Shown piece by piece: positions 7,424 through 16,108 of a stretch of DNA of 55,114 nt; the stretch's first letter is position 1; the number at the start of each line of letters is the position of its first letter. Location of the stretch: positions 1 to 55,114 of the forward strand of contig CAZFDT010000035.1 of assembly GCA_964518335.1 (NCBI GenBank), given 5' to 3'. A program made the position numbers and the translations under genes. Below the pieces are notes generated by a model. It saw nothing but the letters and a program-made list of their open reading frames with translations, did not search any database and was not told where the DNA came from. The stretch is from CAZFDT01 sp964518335. GTDB lineage: Bacteria; Planctomycetota; Phycisphaerae; Phycisphaerales; Phycisphaeraceae.

Positions 7424-8278
7424 ATGAAATCGACGCCCGTTCTCGCACTTCTGATCCTGGGCAGCGCCTTGGCTCAGGCCGACGCCTCGATCACCCTTTA
7501 CAGCCAGAACTTCGAGGGCTACACCAACGGCCAATCGATCGGAACGCAGTCGCCGTGGGCGGCCGAAAGCACCACCGAGCAGGTTCACACCAGCGCCAAG
7601 CGCACGGGTGACTACGGCTGGCAGGTGCGGATTCAGAACGCCCACGCCAGCAATCGTCGCCGCGCCTACGACAGCACCTTGCTCACGACCGCGCTGACCG
7701 ACGACACCAGTTTCACGCTGTCGCTCTGGATCAACAACTACGAAAAGGCCGACTCCGGCGCCAACGTCGGATACGTCGGCCTGTTCGACACGGCCACGAC
7801 CACCTCGGGCACTCCCGACTTCGCGCCGCTGCACAACTTCATCGGCATCAACCTCGGCGGCAACGGGACCGACCGCCATCCGTACTACGGCCTGCAGGTC
7901 CGCACGCCGGGGGCCGACGGGTTCATCCACCAGCAGTCGGCAACCCTCATCAACGCCACCTCCACGGTGGACGCCGTCATTGTCGGGGGCTTCAACCTGT
8001 GGTACCGGCTGGTCATCGCCTATGACACCGACACCCGCACCTTCACCTACAACGCCTACGACACCAGCGACAACGTGGTCATCACCGCATCGGCCGTCCT
8101 GCCCTCGGACAAACACTTCACCGTCAACTCTTTCGGTATGGTGGACGGCAGCGCCGACGACAACCGCAAGATCGGCGTTTACGTGGATGACGTGCTGGTG
8201 ACGACCGTTCCCGAGCCCGCCGCCGCCTCGCTCATGGTCATCGGAGGACTCTGTGCCGCCCTGCGACGAAGCCGCTGA
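7424..8278 (+). CDS. PEP-CTERM sorted exported protein
   Basis: 284 residues. A signal peptide (MKSTPVLALLILGSALAQADA) leads a beta-rich, jelly-roll-like domain of the lectin/laminin-G style (NFEGYTNGQ, VYVDDVLVTT). The C terminus is a PEP-CTERM sorting signal: VPEP, a short hydrophobic helix, then RRSR. PEP-CTERM proteins are processed by an exosortase and placed in extracellular polysaccharide matrix; no exosortase lies in the window. AGGAG is 8 nt before the ATG. It follows the LacI gene, suggesting a role in binding or displaying a polysaccharide. The jelly-roll call is inferred from composition. Confidence 0.85.
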   Translation: MKSTPVLALLILGSALAQADASITLYSQNFEGYTNGQSIGTQSPWAAESTTEQVHTSAKRTGDYGWQVRIQNAHASNRRRAYDSTLLTTALTDDTSFTLSLWINNYEKADSGANVGYVGLFDTATTTSGTPDFAPLHNFIGINLGGNGTDRHPYYGLQVRTPGADGFIHQQSATLINATSTVDAVIVGGFNLWYRLVIAYDTDTRTFTYNAYDTSDNVVITASAVLPSDKHFTVNSFGMVDGSADDNRKIGVYVDDVLVTTVPEPAAASLMVIGGLCAALRRSR

Positions 8279-8333
8279 GGTCACGCGCCAGCCGTCGCAG
8301 CGGACGGCGCAACTTTGCGTTGTGAGTTTCACC

Positions 8334-9968
8334 ATGAGATGGATATGCCTGTCGCTGATGGGGTGCCTGCCGATGCTGAGTGTGCTGGCCCACCCGGCGC
8401 ATGCCCAGTCGTCGCTTCGGCTGGCGCCCTACGCGGCGATCACGAATGACAAAATCACCCCGGCGTGGGCGCCGCCCGACGACGCCGTGGGCCGGCCGGT
8501 CCGCGTGCGGCTGGCCAGGAACGAAATCGAGTCGGCGGCGTTCGCCATCGTGACCTCGGCGCCGCTCGATAACCTGATCGTTCGCGTGCATGGCCAGTCG
8601 GCCTCCCCTGCGATTCGCATCGACGTGCATTGGGTGCTGTACTGGTATCAGTGCGGCGATCAGAACATCTACCGTGCGAAGAATCCCACGGTTCTGACGC
8701 CGGAACTGCTGGTGAGGAATCCGGGACTGGTGGCCTTGGATCACACGAGCCAGCGCAACCGCGTCGTCGCGTCGCCCAAAGCGCCGCCCCGCACGCACAA
8801 GTTCTTCGCCGTGGCCGACGATGCCGTTGACCTCCAGCCCCTTTCGCTGCCCGCCGACTTTGCGCAGCTCGTCTGGCTCACCATCGACGCGTCGGCGGAG
8901 GCTCAGGCGGGTGAGCACGAGTATGTCATCGAAGTCGTGCAGGGCGACAGGACGCTGGCCTCGCTGCCCATGCAGATTGACGTGCTGGATTTCGACCTGC
9001 GCGAGCCGATCATCACGTATTCGCTGTATTCGGTCCCTCAGCTCGGACACGAGCACCATGACCGGCAGGATGTCGAACTGACCAACCTGCGCCGCCACGG
9101 CATCACGCATCCACTGGTGCGGGCCCGAGACGAAGCGGGCGTGCAGGGCTATCTGCAGGCGATGAAGCGACACGGCTTCGCGGTGAAGGACGTGTTCATC
9201 TTCGGATTTGACGAGCAGTTTCGCATTCACTTCGACGCCAAAACACCGCAGGCCCTGGGCGAGGTCGCCTCGCGCTGGGTCAGTGCCGCCAGGTCGCTCG
9301 GCGCCGAGCGCGTCTATCTCTACATGATCGACGAGGCCAAGGGCGAGCAGCTGCTGGCGCAGCGGCCATACGTTGAGGCCATACGCGATGCCGGCGGCTT
9401 GACGTTCAGCGCAGTGGACCTGGACCTGGAGCAGATGGAGCAGGCCATGGACCTGTTTGACGCCATGAACGTGGCGTTCGCGCCCGCGCCTCGCCACGCG
9501 GTGGAGCAACTGCATCAGCGCGGGATCAGAATATTCTGTTACGGCAATCCGCAGGGCGGTCTGGAACTGCCCGAAACCTATCGGCGCAACTACGGCCTGC
9601 TGCTGTGGCAGGCCCGTTACGACGGGGCCATGAACTTCGCCCACTGGTGGCCCTTCGGCGACCCGTGGGACGATTTCGACCACGACAAGTACAAAGACCA
9701 CAATCTCGCGTACCCGACCCGCCATGGCCTGATCGACACGATCCAGTGGGCCGGTTGGCGCGAGGCGGCGGATGACTGTCGCTACGTCGCCACGCTCGAG
9801 CACTGGATCGCACAGGCCCAGGGCAGCGCCCAGGCGCAACGCGCCGAGCAGTGGCTGTCCCGGCTCCGCGATGCCGGACCCGACGCCCTGGCCGACCTCG
9901 ACGACGTCAGACGCCAGATCATCGAGCAGATTCAGGCGTGTCGTCTGGCGACCCCAAGCGCACCGTAA
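8334..9968 (+). CDS. Secreted DUF4091-like putative glycoside hydrolase
   Basis: 544 residues. The start was put at MRWICLSLMGC because it begins a good signal peptide ending in AHA-Q. A beta-sandwich (about residues 30-220) is followed by a TIM-barrel-like region with YLYMIDEAKGEQ, FCYGNPQGGLELP and NFAHWWPFGDPWDD. A C-terminal helical segment has GLIDTIQWAGWREAADDCRYV, resembling the DUF4091 ending. DUF4091 proteins belong with glycoside-hydrolase-like barrels in polysaccharide loci. Asp and Glu of MIDEAK are candidate acid residues, by inference. It follows the PEP-CTERM gene with about 55 nt between stop and start. Confidence 0.6.
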   Translation: MRWICLSLMGCLPMLSVLAHPAHAQSSLRLAPYAAITNDKITPAWAPPDDAVGRPVRVRLARNEIESAAFAIVTSAPLDNLIVRVHGQSASPAIRIDVHWVLYWYQCGDQNIYRAKNPTVLTPELLVRNPGLVALDHTSQRNRVVASPKAPPRTHKFFAVADDAVDLQPLSLPADFAQLVWLTIDASAEAQAGEHEYVIEVVQGDRTLASLPMQIDVLDFDLREPIITYSLYSVPQLGHEHHDRQDVELTNLRRHGITHPLVRARDEAGVQGYLQAMKRHGFAVKDVFIFGFDEQFRIHFDAKTPQALGEVASRWVSAARSLGAERVYLYMIDEAKGEQLLAQRPYVEAIRDAGGLTFSAVDLDLEQMEQAMDLFDAMNVAFAPAPRHAVEQLHQRGIRIFCYGNPQGGLELPETYRRNYGLLLWQARYDGAMNFAHWWPFGDPWDDFDHDKYKDHNLAYPTRHGLIDTIQWAGWREAADDCRYVATLEHWIAQAQGSAQAQRAEQWLSRLRDAGPDALADLDDVRRQIIEQIQACRLATPSAP

Positions 9969-9985
9969 CCGTGGACGAGTCCCCC

Positions 9986-10759
9986 ATGAATGGCCCGCGA
10001 CACATGACCAGCCCGGATGCCCCGCGCAGCGTCCGCGGTTTCACGCTCATCGAGCTGCTGGTGGTGATCTCCATCATCGTGCTCCTGATCGCGTTGCTGT
10101 TGCCCTCGCTGGGCGATGCCCGCGACCAGGCCAGGCGGGTGGTCTGCGCCAGCCAGTTGCATCAGATCGGCCTGGCGATGCACGCCTACGCGACGGACGG
10201 CAAAGGCCGATTCCCGAATCGACAGCGCAACTATTTCGTGTATGGAAGCATCGGCCTGCAACCCAACGGCGTCGGCTGGCTGTATCAGAAGGACTACCTG
10301 ACCGATGCGCGCGTGTTTTTCTGCCCCAAGGCCGCCATCAAGCTCGGGCAGGAGCCTTACATGCGCACGCCTGTGGGAACCAGTAAGTTCCCCGCGTGGA
10401 CCAACGGCGATCTGCAGCACCGCTTCTCCTACACCACGTGGTCGTGGGTGGAGCCCGCCACCGGGTCGGTGGAAATCGGGCAATACGACGACCGCAACGG
10501 CGACGGGCTGACGGGGATCCAACAGCGCGACGACGCCTGGTCGCCCGACCGGCCGGGCCAGGCCATCATCGCTGACATGACCTTCGCCGCGCCCGTGTGG
10601 TGGTTTGGGTCGCCTTATCACCGCGATGCCTACAACGTGCTATACGCCGACGGCTCGGTCGCGACGTTCAAGCACGATCTGCTGCCGTTGACCGAGACGC
10701 AGTACGTGACCCCTGCGGTGACGCTGCCGATCTGGCGCGCCATGGACAGGGGGCAGTGA
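9986..10759 (+). CDS. Prepilin-type N-terminal cleavage/methylation protein (planctomycete 'xDG' type)
   Basis: 257 residues. A type IV prepilin leader is cleaved at RG|FTLIELLVVISII, with Glu at +5. The globular part ends with the NVLYADGSV motif typical of the very numerous planctomycete/Lentisphaera pseudopilin-like proteins. These are thought to form surface filaments or secretion pseudopili. ATG 9986 or 10004 is possible; both precede the leader. Codon use is like that of its neighbours. It lies 17 nt after the DUF4091-like gene, so it belongs to the same transcript. A partner of the secreted hydrolase is plausible but unproven. Confidence 0.88.
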   Translation: MNGPRHMTSPDAPRSVRGFTLIELLVVISIIVLLIALLLPSLGDARDQARRVVCASQLHQIGLAMHAYATDGKGRFPNRQRNYFVYGSIGLQPNGVGWLYQKDYLTDARVFFCPKAAIKLGQEPYMRTPVGTSKFPAWTNGDLQHRFSYTTWSWVEPATGSVEIGQYDDRNGDGLTGIQQRDDAWSPDRPGQAIIADMTFAAPVWWFGSPYHRDAYNVLYADGSVATFKHDLLPLTETQYVTPAVTLPIWRAMDRGQ

Positions 10760-10803
10760 CCGGCAAGGCGCTGGCGTGACTGTCGCATCGTCGGCCTCTG
10801 TGC

Positions 10804-12063
10804 GTGGAGACGATCCTGATGCTGTTTCCTGACTGGGTGCATGAATCCAGGCGAGCGCTGGGACCCTGGCTCACCCGCCTGATGGAGCGCGGCGAACCCT
10901 ACGGCCGATTCCGCCATGCGGACATCTGCAACGTGAAGGCCAACGCGGCCAGCAGCTCCTACGCGGTGGGCTTCCATCGCTACCTGAACATGCTTCCGCT
11001 TTCGCAGCGACAGGCCCGTTCCTGGGCCCAGTGGCTCGGGACGATGCAGGACCCCGCCACCGGCCAGTTCATCGATGTCGAGCTGGAGCGTCACCTGCCA
11101 TCCATTCCGCGGCACGGGCGCAGCGCGCTGTGGAACCATCGTCGCTACGTCACCAAACAGGCCCAGTGCGCGATGCTCCTGCTGGGTCAGGTTCCCGAGC
11201 ACGAGATCCGCGATGAGCAGTTGGGCTTTGATCCCGCGCGCGAATCGATCGAGGCGCACCTGGCGTCGTTCGACTGGAGTCGCGATCCATGGTCGGGCGG
11301 TTCGGCGGCGGCCAACTCACTGGCGACCCTGGACTACCAGGTGAGGCGGGGGCGACACGAGCTGATCCCCATCATCGCGCGAGGCATCGCGTGGCTGGAG
11401 GCGCAGCAGGATCCGACGACCGGGCTGTGGGGCGCGGCCGACTGCCATCACCGCTTGCGCATCAACTCGGGTCTCAAAGTCATCACGCGCCTCTTTAGCA
11501 CGTTCCGCCGTCGGCTCCAATACCCCGACAAAGTGGTGGACAGCGTGCTGGCGAACTGGCAGGACGGGCAATACTTCCGCGTGGATAATCCGCAGCTCAA
11601 CGCATGCGATGAAATGAACAGCCTTGTGCTCGCCGCGACGGCGCTGCGATTCACCGATCATCGTCGCGACGAGATCGTCCACGGCGCCCGGCAGCGCATC
11701 GAGTGGTTTCGCGTCTTCCGTCGCAGCGACGGCGCCTTCTCGCTGCTGCCCATGGGCTCTATCCGCCAGCTCAACGACATCGCCATGACCGACGGACAAG
11801 ACCAGGGCGATATCCACGGCGTCAATCTCGTCTGCAATGCCCTGGCCCTCATCGCCGACATCGCGCAGACCACGAGCGAACAGGACTGGCGATTCCACGG
11901 GTTTCACTACGGCGACTGGCTGACCGTGGCCGGCTGCTACGAACCACAGTGGGATGTCATCGACATGGACACGTACCAGTCGGCAGCGTCATGCCCATCG
12001 TGCGCAAGTGCGTCGCGAGCGGGGATGGCATCAACTTCGACAGTGGTCCCCAGCCATTCGTGA
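10804..12063 (+). CDS. Alpha/alpha-toroid-like protein, possibly frameshifted near its end
   Basis: 419 residues from a GTG (ATG 10819 is an alternative). It is rich in helices and tryptophans with repeated patterns (DYQVRRGRHELIPIIARGIAWLE, ADCHHRLRINSGLKVITRL), suggesting an (alpha/alpha)6 toroid as in polysaccharide lyases, unsaturated glycoside hydrolases or terpene-cyclase-like folds. No catalytic motif is certain. After IDMDTYQ (about 11980) the frame shows poor third-position GC and a low-complexity tail. The +1 frame instead reads VMPIVRKCVASGDGINFD with normal codon use, so a one-base deletion near 11980-11990 is likely. It ends the LacI-linked cassette. Confidence 0.6.
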   Translation: METILMLFPDWVHESRRALGPWLTRLMERGEPYGRFRHADICNVKANAASSSYAVGFHRYLNMLPLSQRQARSWAQWLGTMQDPATGQFIDVELERHLPSIPRHGRSALWNHRRYVTKQAQCAMLLLGQVPEHEIRDEQLGFDPARESIEAHLASFDWSRDPWSGGSAAANSLATLDYQVRRGRHELIPIIARGIAWLEAQQDPTTGLWGAADCHHRLRINSGLKVITRLFSTFRRRLQYPDKVVDSVLANWQDGQYFRVDNPQLNACDEMNSLVLAATALRFTDHRRDEIVHGARQRIEWFRVFRRSDGAFSLLPMGSIRQLNDIAMTDGQDQGDIHGVNLVCNALALIADIAQTTSEQDWRFHGFHYGDWLTVAGCYEPQWDVIDMDTYQSAASCPSCASASRAGMASTSTVVPSHS

Positions 12064-12137
12064 TGCGCGATGTTGCCGGCTTGGTGGTGCGTCCCGCATC
12101 CGCGCTGCGGTCTGGCCGATGCGTCGCGTGGGCGGTG

Positions 12138-12800
12138 TCACTGCGCATCAGGCGCCCGTTTTGGCGGGGTGAGCTTGAGCTTGGCGCACACTTGGTCGAA
12201 GACGGCGTTGGCCTTCTGCGTGCCATCGACGTTGACCACCAGTTCCTTTCGTGCGAACAGGTCGAGCACGGGGCGGGTCTTGGTCTCGAAATCGTGCAGG
12301 CGTTTGCGGAGGGCTTCTTCGTTGTCGTCGCTGCGTTGCACGAGCTTGCCGCCGCAGACGTCGCAGGTGTCTTCCTTTTCGGGGCGATGGAAGATGAGGT
12401 TGTAGTCCAGGCCGCAGGTGCTGCACAGCCGCCGCGCCATCGCCCGTTGGATCGACACCTCGATGGGCACGCTGATGTTGATGACGGCGTCGATGTCGTA
12501 GCTTTCGAGGAAGAACTGGGCCTGGTACTCGTTGCGGGGGAACCCGTCGAGGATGAAGCCATAGTTCCAGTCATGCTCGTCGAGTCGGCGACGGACGATC
12601 TGCTCGACGATGTCGTCATCGACGAGGTTGCCCGCCGAGACGATGCGGTGGATGCGGGCGCCGAGCTTGGTGTGGGCCTGGGCGTTCCATCGGAAGATGT
12701 CGCCCACGCTGATGTGGACCAGGTCGAACCCCTCCTTGAGACGTTTGGCCTGCGTGCCCTTGCCGCTGCCCTGCGGCCCCATGATGACGTATTTGTGCAT
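12138..12800 (-). CDS. adk: Adenylate kinase
   Basis: 220 residues; interconverts ATP + AMP and 2 ADP in the cytoplasm. The P-loop GPQGSGKGT is at 8-16, DGFPRN at 85-90, and the LID domain carries four cysteines (126, 129, 146, 149), the zinc-binding long form. The first residues MHKYVIMG fit a true N terminus. There is no Shine-Dalgarno sequence; instead a -10-like TAAACT ends 6 nt before the ATG, with TTGGGA 17 nt further up, so the mRNA is probably leaderless. The reading frame runs tail-to-tail against the toroid-like gene. Confidence 0.93.
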   Translation of the reverse strand: MHKYVIMGPQGSGKGTQAKRLKEGFDLVHISVGDIFRWNAQAHTKLGARIHRIVSAGNLVDDDIVEQIVRRRLDEHDWNYGFILDGFPRNEYQAQFFLESYDIDAVINISVPIEVSIQRAMARRLCSTCGLDYNLIFHRPEKEDTCDVCGGKLVQRSDDNEEALRKRLHDFETKTRPVLDLFARKELVVNVDGTQKANAVFDQVCAKLKLTPPKRAPDAQ

Positions 12801-12806
12801 CGCCAG

Positions 12807-12835
12807 AGTTTACCGTGACCATGCCCCGTTCCCAA
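12807..12835 (-). promoter_or_regulatory. Promoter of adk, predicted leaderless
   Basis: TTGGGA (12835-12830), a 17-nt spacer, and TAAACT (12812-12807), then six bases and the ATG at 12800. The expected start point coincides with the A of ATG. Confidence 0.6.
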
Positions 12836-12896
12836 CGTGGCGCGACAATATGTCGGTCCCGTCCGCCCCCGCCGCCGCGCGGGCCGGCACGCCCGG

Positions 12897-12911
12897 TACG
12901 ATGCTGACATG
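12897..12911 (+). promoter_or_regulatory. -10 element of the UbiA-family gene, predicted leaderless
   Basis: TACGAT (12897-12902), then GCTGAC, then ATG at 12909. The six-base distance equals that of adk on the opposite strand. There is no ribosome binding site and no clear -35. Confidence 0.45.
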
Positions 12912-13940
12912 ACGCTGCCCTGGCGCAAGGCGATTCACCTGCTCGAACTGACGCGCATCGAGCTGGTGTTCGCCTCGATCAGCAACGCGTGGATGATCGT
13001 CTTCCTGTCGGTGACGCTGGAGCCGGCGTTTCGGATCAACCCCACGTTCCTGGCGCCGCCGCAGGGCCGCGGGCTGCCGTTGTGGGTGGTGGTGCTGCTG
13101 GCGTCGGTCACGGCGGCGGGTCTGTCCATTTACGGGATCGCCCTCAACGACGTGCTCGATGCCCGGCGCGACCGCGCCTTTGCGCCCACTCGCCCCATTC
13201 CCTCCGGCCGCGTGGGCCTGCCCGCCGCTGTCATCACCTGCGTCATCGCGCTGCTCCTGGCCTTGGCCGCCGCGGTCCTGCTCGGCCGCATGTCCGTGCT
13301 GCTGGCCCTTCTCGTGGCCGGGGCGATCCTCTTCTACAACGCCACCGGCAAGCACCTGCCCGCCGTCGGCGCCCTGACCCTGGGCCTGATCCATGCCGGC
13401 GCTGCACTTGTCCCCAACCCCGCAATGGGATTCACCTGGCCCGTCTGGCTCATCCTCACCCACGTGACGGCCTACGCAGTCATCGCCCACCGGATCGAAA
13501 GCAAGCGCCCACGCATGACCACGCTCGAGGCTTCGGCCGTGATCGCCGGGTGGGCGTTTGTCACCCTGGTGCTCGTCACGCTGATGACCCAGCGCCACGC
13601 CATGCTCGTGGGCGACAGCCCCGGGATATGGCTGGGGCCGATGGCGGCCGTCGCCGTTTACGTCGCCGGTGGGGCGATCATCCTCCGCCGGCCGCTGCGC
13701 CCGCGACGGCTGCGACGCCAGGCCGCCGATCAGTTCGGGCGCTGGGCCATTCTCTGCGCCATCCTCATGGACGCCGGCTGGCTCATGGGCGCCGGGGCAT
13801 GGCTGGCCGCGGGCCTGTCCGTGAAACTGGCGATCATCGCGTGGCTCCTGCGCCGCCTGATCGAACTCCTGGGCCACCTGGCCGAGCCCCCGCCGGGGTA
13901 TCGCCTCGGGCCCGGCACGCTCAACACCGGCGAATCGTGA
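12909..13940 (+). CDS. UbiA-family prenyltransferase-like membrane protein
   Basis: 343 residues, about eight or nine hydrophobic helices. The first Asp-rich motif is present as NDVLDARRDR, followed by PTRPIPSGR, the classic UbiA signature binding Mg-prenyl diphosphate. The second Asp-rich motif expected around the middle is not visible: the equivalent loop reads HRIESKRPRM. This may be a divergent substrate class or loss of activity. The start MTLPWRKAIHLLELTR is typical of the family's N-terminal helix. Substrates cannot be inferred; UbiA relatives make quinones, haem or membrane lipids. It is divergent from adk and convergent with the AAA+ gene. Confidence 0.82.
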   Translation: MTLPWRKAIHLLELTRIELVFASISNAWMIVFLSVTLEPAFRINPTFLAPPQGRGLPLWVVVLLASVTAAGLSIYGIALNDVLDARRDRAFAPTRPIPSGRVGLPAAVITCVIALLLALAAAVLLGRMSVLLALLVAGAILFYNATGKHLPAVGALTLGLIHAGAALVPNPAMGFTWPVWLILTHVTAYAVIAHRIESKRPRMTTLEASAVIAGWAFVTLVLVTLMTQRHAMLVGDSPGIWLGPMAAVAVYVAGGAIILRRPLRPRRLRRQAADQFGRWAILCAILMDAGWLMGAGAWLAAGLSVKLAIIAWLLRRLIELLGHLAEPPPGYRLGPGTLNTGES

Positions 13941-13980
13941 GGTCGCCCGCGATCGAGGGCGCACGGCACGAGGTTCACTG

Positions 13981-15384
13981 TCACGTCCAGCCGGGCTCGT
14001 CATGCGGGGCGGGGTCGGAGCCGTAGTAGCCGGTCCAGGCCAGGTCGATGATGTCGGTGTTGAGGGTGCGGGGGTGGCCGCGGAGTCGGGAGATGTCGCG
14101 CACGCGTTCGAGCAGGTCGTGGGGTTCGCAGGCGCGGAGGGGTCGGTCCTCGCGCTGGTGGCGGGCGAGGAGATGGTCGATGAGGCCGAAGGGCACTTCC
14201 AGGTGATGGTGGGCGGCGAGGCGCTCGAAGATTTCGCGGTACTGCTCGGGGCTGGGTTCGCCCAGGTAGAGGCGATAGCCCATGCGGCGGAGAATGGCCG
14301 GCTCCATCACTGCCTCGGGATCGAGATTGGTGGCGATGACGAGCATGAGCCGGAAGGGGAGGAAGAGCTTCTGGCCGGTCTTGAGCGTGAGGAAATCGAC
14401 GCGATGCTCGAGCGGGAAGATCCAGCGGTTGAGCATCTGGAAGGGATTGGCGCGCTGGTAGCCGAAGTCGTCGAGCATGAACAGGCCGCCGTTGGCCTTG
14501 ACGTGCAGGGGCGCTTCGTAGTAGCGAAGCGCGGGCGAATAGGCCAGGTCCAGATCGTCGAGCTCGAGTTCGCCGGCGGCGATGACGAAGGGCCTGCGGA
14601 TACGCACCCAGCGTTGATCGACGCGGCCCAGGTCCTCGCTGTCGGCGGGAAGCGGCTCGACCGTGTGGACGTGAGGGTCGAAGATGCGGACGACTTCATT
14701 GCCCACGGCGATGGCGTGGGGGATCCACAGCTCGCCGCGCATGACGGAGTGGAGGAGTCGGCCGAGGGTGGTCTTGCCGTTGCCGGGCGGGCCATAGAGG
14801 AAAAGGCTGCGCCGCGACAGTGCGGCGAGACTGGCGACCTCGATGCTGTGAGGGGGCAGAACCATGGACGACACGACGCGGGCAATCTCGGTGCGGGGCA
14901 CGTCGGGCAGGTGATCGCACTGCCACTCGACGTTGGCGGTGTAGGTTTCGACGCTGACAGGCGCCGGGCCGGTGTAGCCGCAGATCTCGATGAGTCGCAC
15001 GGCACGTTGTCGGCCGCGGTCAGTGACGGCCCAGCGATAGGCGAGCGGCCCGTCCTGGCCGACAACCTCGATGAGACGGTCGAGCATGAGCTGCTCGAGC
15101 AGGTCGGCGACGATCGAGCGCGTCAGGTGAGTGCGCTGGGCGATCCAGTCGGTGGTGAAGTGAGGCGAGAGGTGCGCGATCTTGAGGACGAGATCGCTGA
15201 GGAACTCGACGGGCACGCCCACGTCGTCGAGCCCGTCGGGCGCCGCCGGGGCCATGGCGCCGCCGGCGTCGATCAGGCGTGACTTGTGCGGGGTCACGTC
15301 GCGTCGGATGGGCGCATCGACAGGAATGAGCGGCTCCTTTCCGGTGGAGGATCGATCGGGACTGGCACGGTCACGTCGGGTCAT
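13981..15384 (-). CDS. wHTH-AAA+ ATPase at the end of the Tad operon
   Basis: 467 residues. Residues about 55-135 look like a winged helix (HFTTDWIAQRTHLTRSIVADL). The AAA+ core has Walker A GPPGNGKTT (198-206) and Walker B LFMLDDFG (301-307), then a sensor segment VIATNLDPEAV and a C-terminal lid. GGGAG lies 5 nt before the ATG. It begins 21 nt after tadD, so it is cotranscribed with the Tad genes, yet it is neither CpaF nor CpaE. It may be a remodelling ATPase for pilus assembly or its control. Function is unknown; the placement argues for a Tad-linked role. Confidence 0.8.
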   Translation of the reverse strand: MTRRDRASPDRSSTGKEPLIPVDAPIRRDVTPHKSRLIDAGGAMAPAAPDGLDDVGVPVEFLSDLVLKIAHLSPHFTTDWIAQRTHLTRSIVADLLEQLMLDRLIEVVGQDGPLAYRWAVTDRGRQRAVRLIEICGYTGPAPVSVETYTANVEWQCDHLPDVPRTEIARVVSSMVLPPHSIEVASLAALSRRSLFLYGPPGNGKTTLGRLLHSVMRGELWIPHAIAVGNEVVRIFDPHVHTVEPLPADSEDLGRVDQRWVRIRRPFVIAAGELELDDLDLAYSPALRYYEAPLHVKANGGLFMLDDFGYQRANPFQMLNRWIFPLEHRVDFLTLKTGQKLFLPFRLMLVIATNLDPEAVMEPAILRRMGYRLYLGEPSPEQYREIFERLAAHHHLEVPFGLIDHLLARHQREDRPLRACEPHDLLERVRDISRLRGHPRTLNTDIIDLAWTGYYGSDPAPHDEPGWT

Positions 15385-15405
15385 CGCAACTCCCGGAGGT
15401 GCGGG

Positions 15406-16050
15406 TCAGTTCTTTTCGCCGGCGCGACGATAGTGCTCGGCGGCAATGTCGGCCTGGCCCTGGGTTTCGAGAATGACGGCCAGGTTGTGGTGCGCGTCGG
15501 CACTGGGCAGGACGCGCTTGTACGTCGCGAGCGCCTGGTCGTGATCGCCCCGCAGCGCCTGGGCGGTGGCCAGGTTGGAGACGAATCGCGGGTTGCGCGG
15601 CGCGGCGGCCACGGCGGCGTCGAAGTGCGGCAGCGCCTTGTCGTACTCCTTCCTCGCCAGGTGGCACATGCCCAGGTTGTTGTGCAGGATGGGGTCGTCA
15701 GGCGACAACTGCAGCGCCTTGTCCAGGGTGGTCATGGCCGCCTCGGTCATGCCGTCTCGGGCCTGCAGGTCGGCCAGGTCGCTGTAGGCGGCGACAAAGG
15801 TGGGCTCCTCCGTGATCACGCGCTGCAGGACGTAGCGGGCCTGCTCGTTCTGGCCCCGCGCCGCCAGCAGGCGCGACATGGCGTAGAGCGTGCGCGGCGT
15901 CGCCGTGCGGTCCTTGGCCGCTGCGAACTCGTCTTCGATCGGATTGGACACCTTCGGCGGCTGGCTCTTGCGCTGGCCGGAGTTGCAGCCCGTCGTCAGC
16001 GGCAAAGCGCCGCACAGCACCGTCAGGGCGAGGGCCGACAGGAAACGCAT
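15406..16050 (-). CDS. tadD: TadD-like TPR lipoprotein
   Basis: 214 residues. A lipoprotein leader ends LPLTTGC, and four or five tetratricopeptide repeats follow (PTFVAAYSDLADLQ, PILHNNLGMCHLARKEYDKAL, PRFVSNLATAQALRGDHDQAL). TadD lipoproteins aid assembly of the outer-membrane secretin in Tad systems. The start is at MRFLSALALTVLC. It lies in operon order after TadC and the OmpA-like lipoprotein. The symbol is by context and repeats, since TPR proteins are hard to assign by sequence alone. Confidence 0.75.
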   Translation of the reverse strand: MRFLSALALTVLCGALPLTTGCNSGQRKSQPPKVSNPIEDEFAAAKDRTATPRTLYAMSRLLAARGQNEQARYVLQRVITEEPTFVAAYSDLADLQARDGMTEAAMTTLDKALQLSPDDPILHNNLGMCHLARKEYDKALPHFDAAVAAAPRNPRFVSNLATAQALRGDHDQALATYKRVLPSADAHHNLAVILETQGQADIAAEHYRRAGEKN

Positions 16051-16108
16051 GGGGCCGTTGGAGACAAACACGAGGACCTCCTTTCACGGATGAGGTGGTG
16101 TGGGTGGA

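Noticed and set aside
11703..12818. 371-codon plus-strand frame
   Set aside because: Its middle and end are antisense to adk. Only the short stretch near 11985-12110 is considered, as the possible frameshifted tail of the toroid-like gene.
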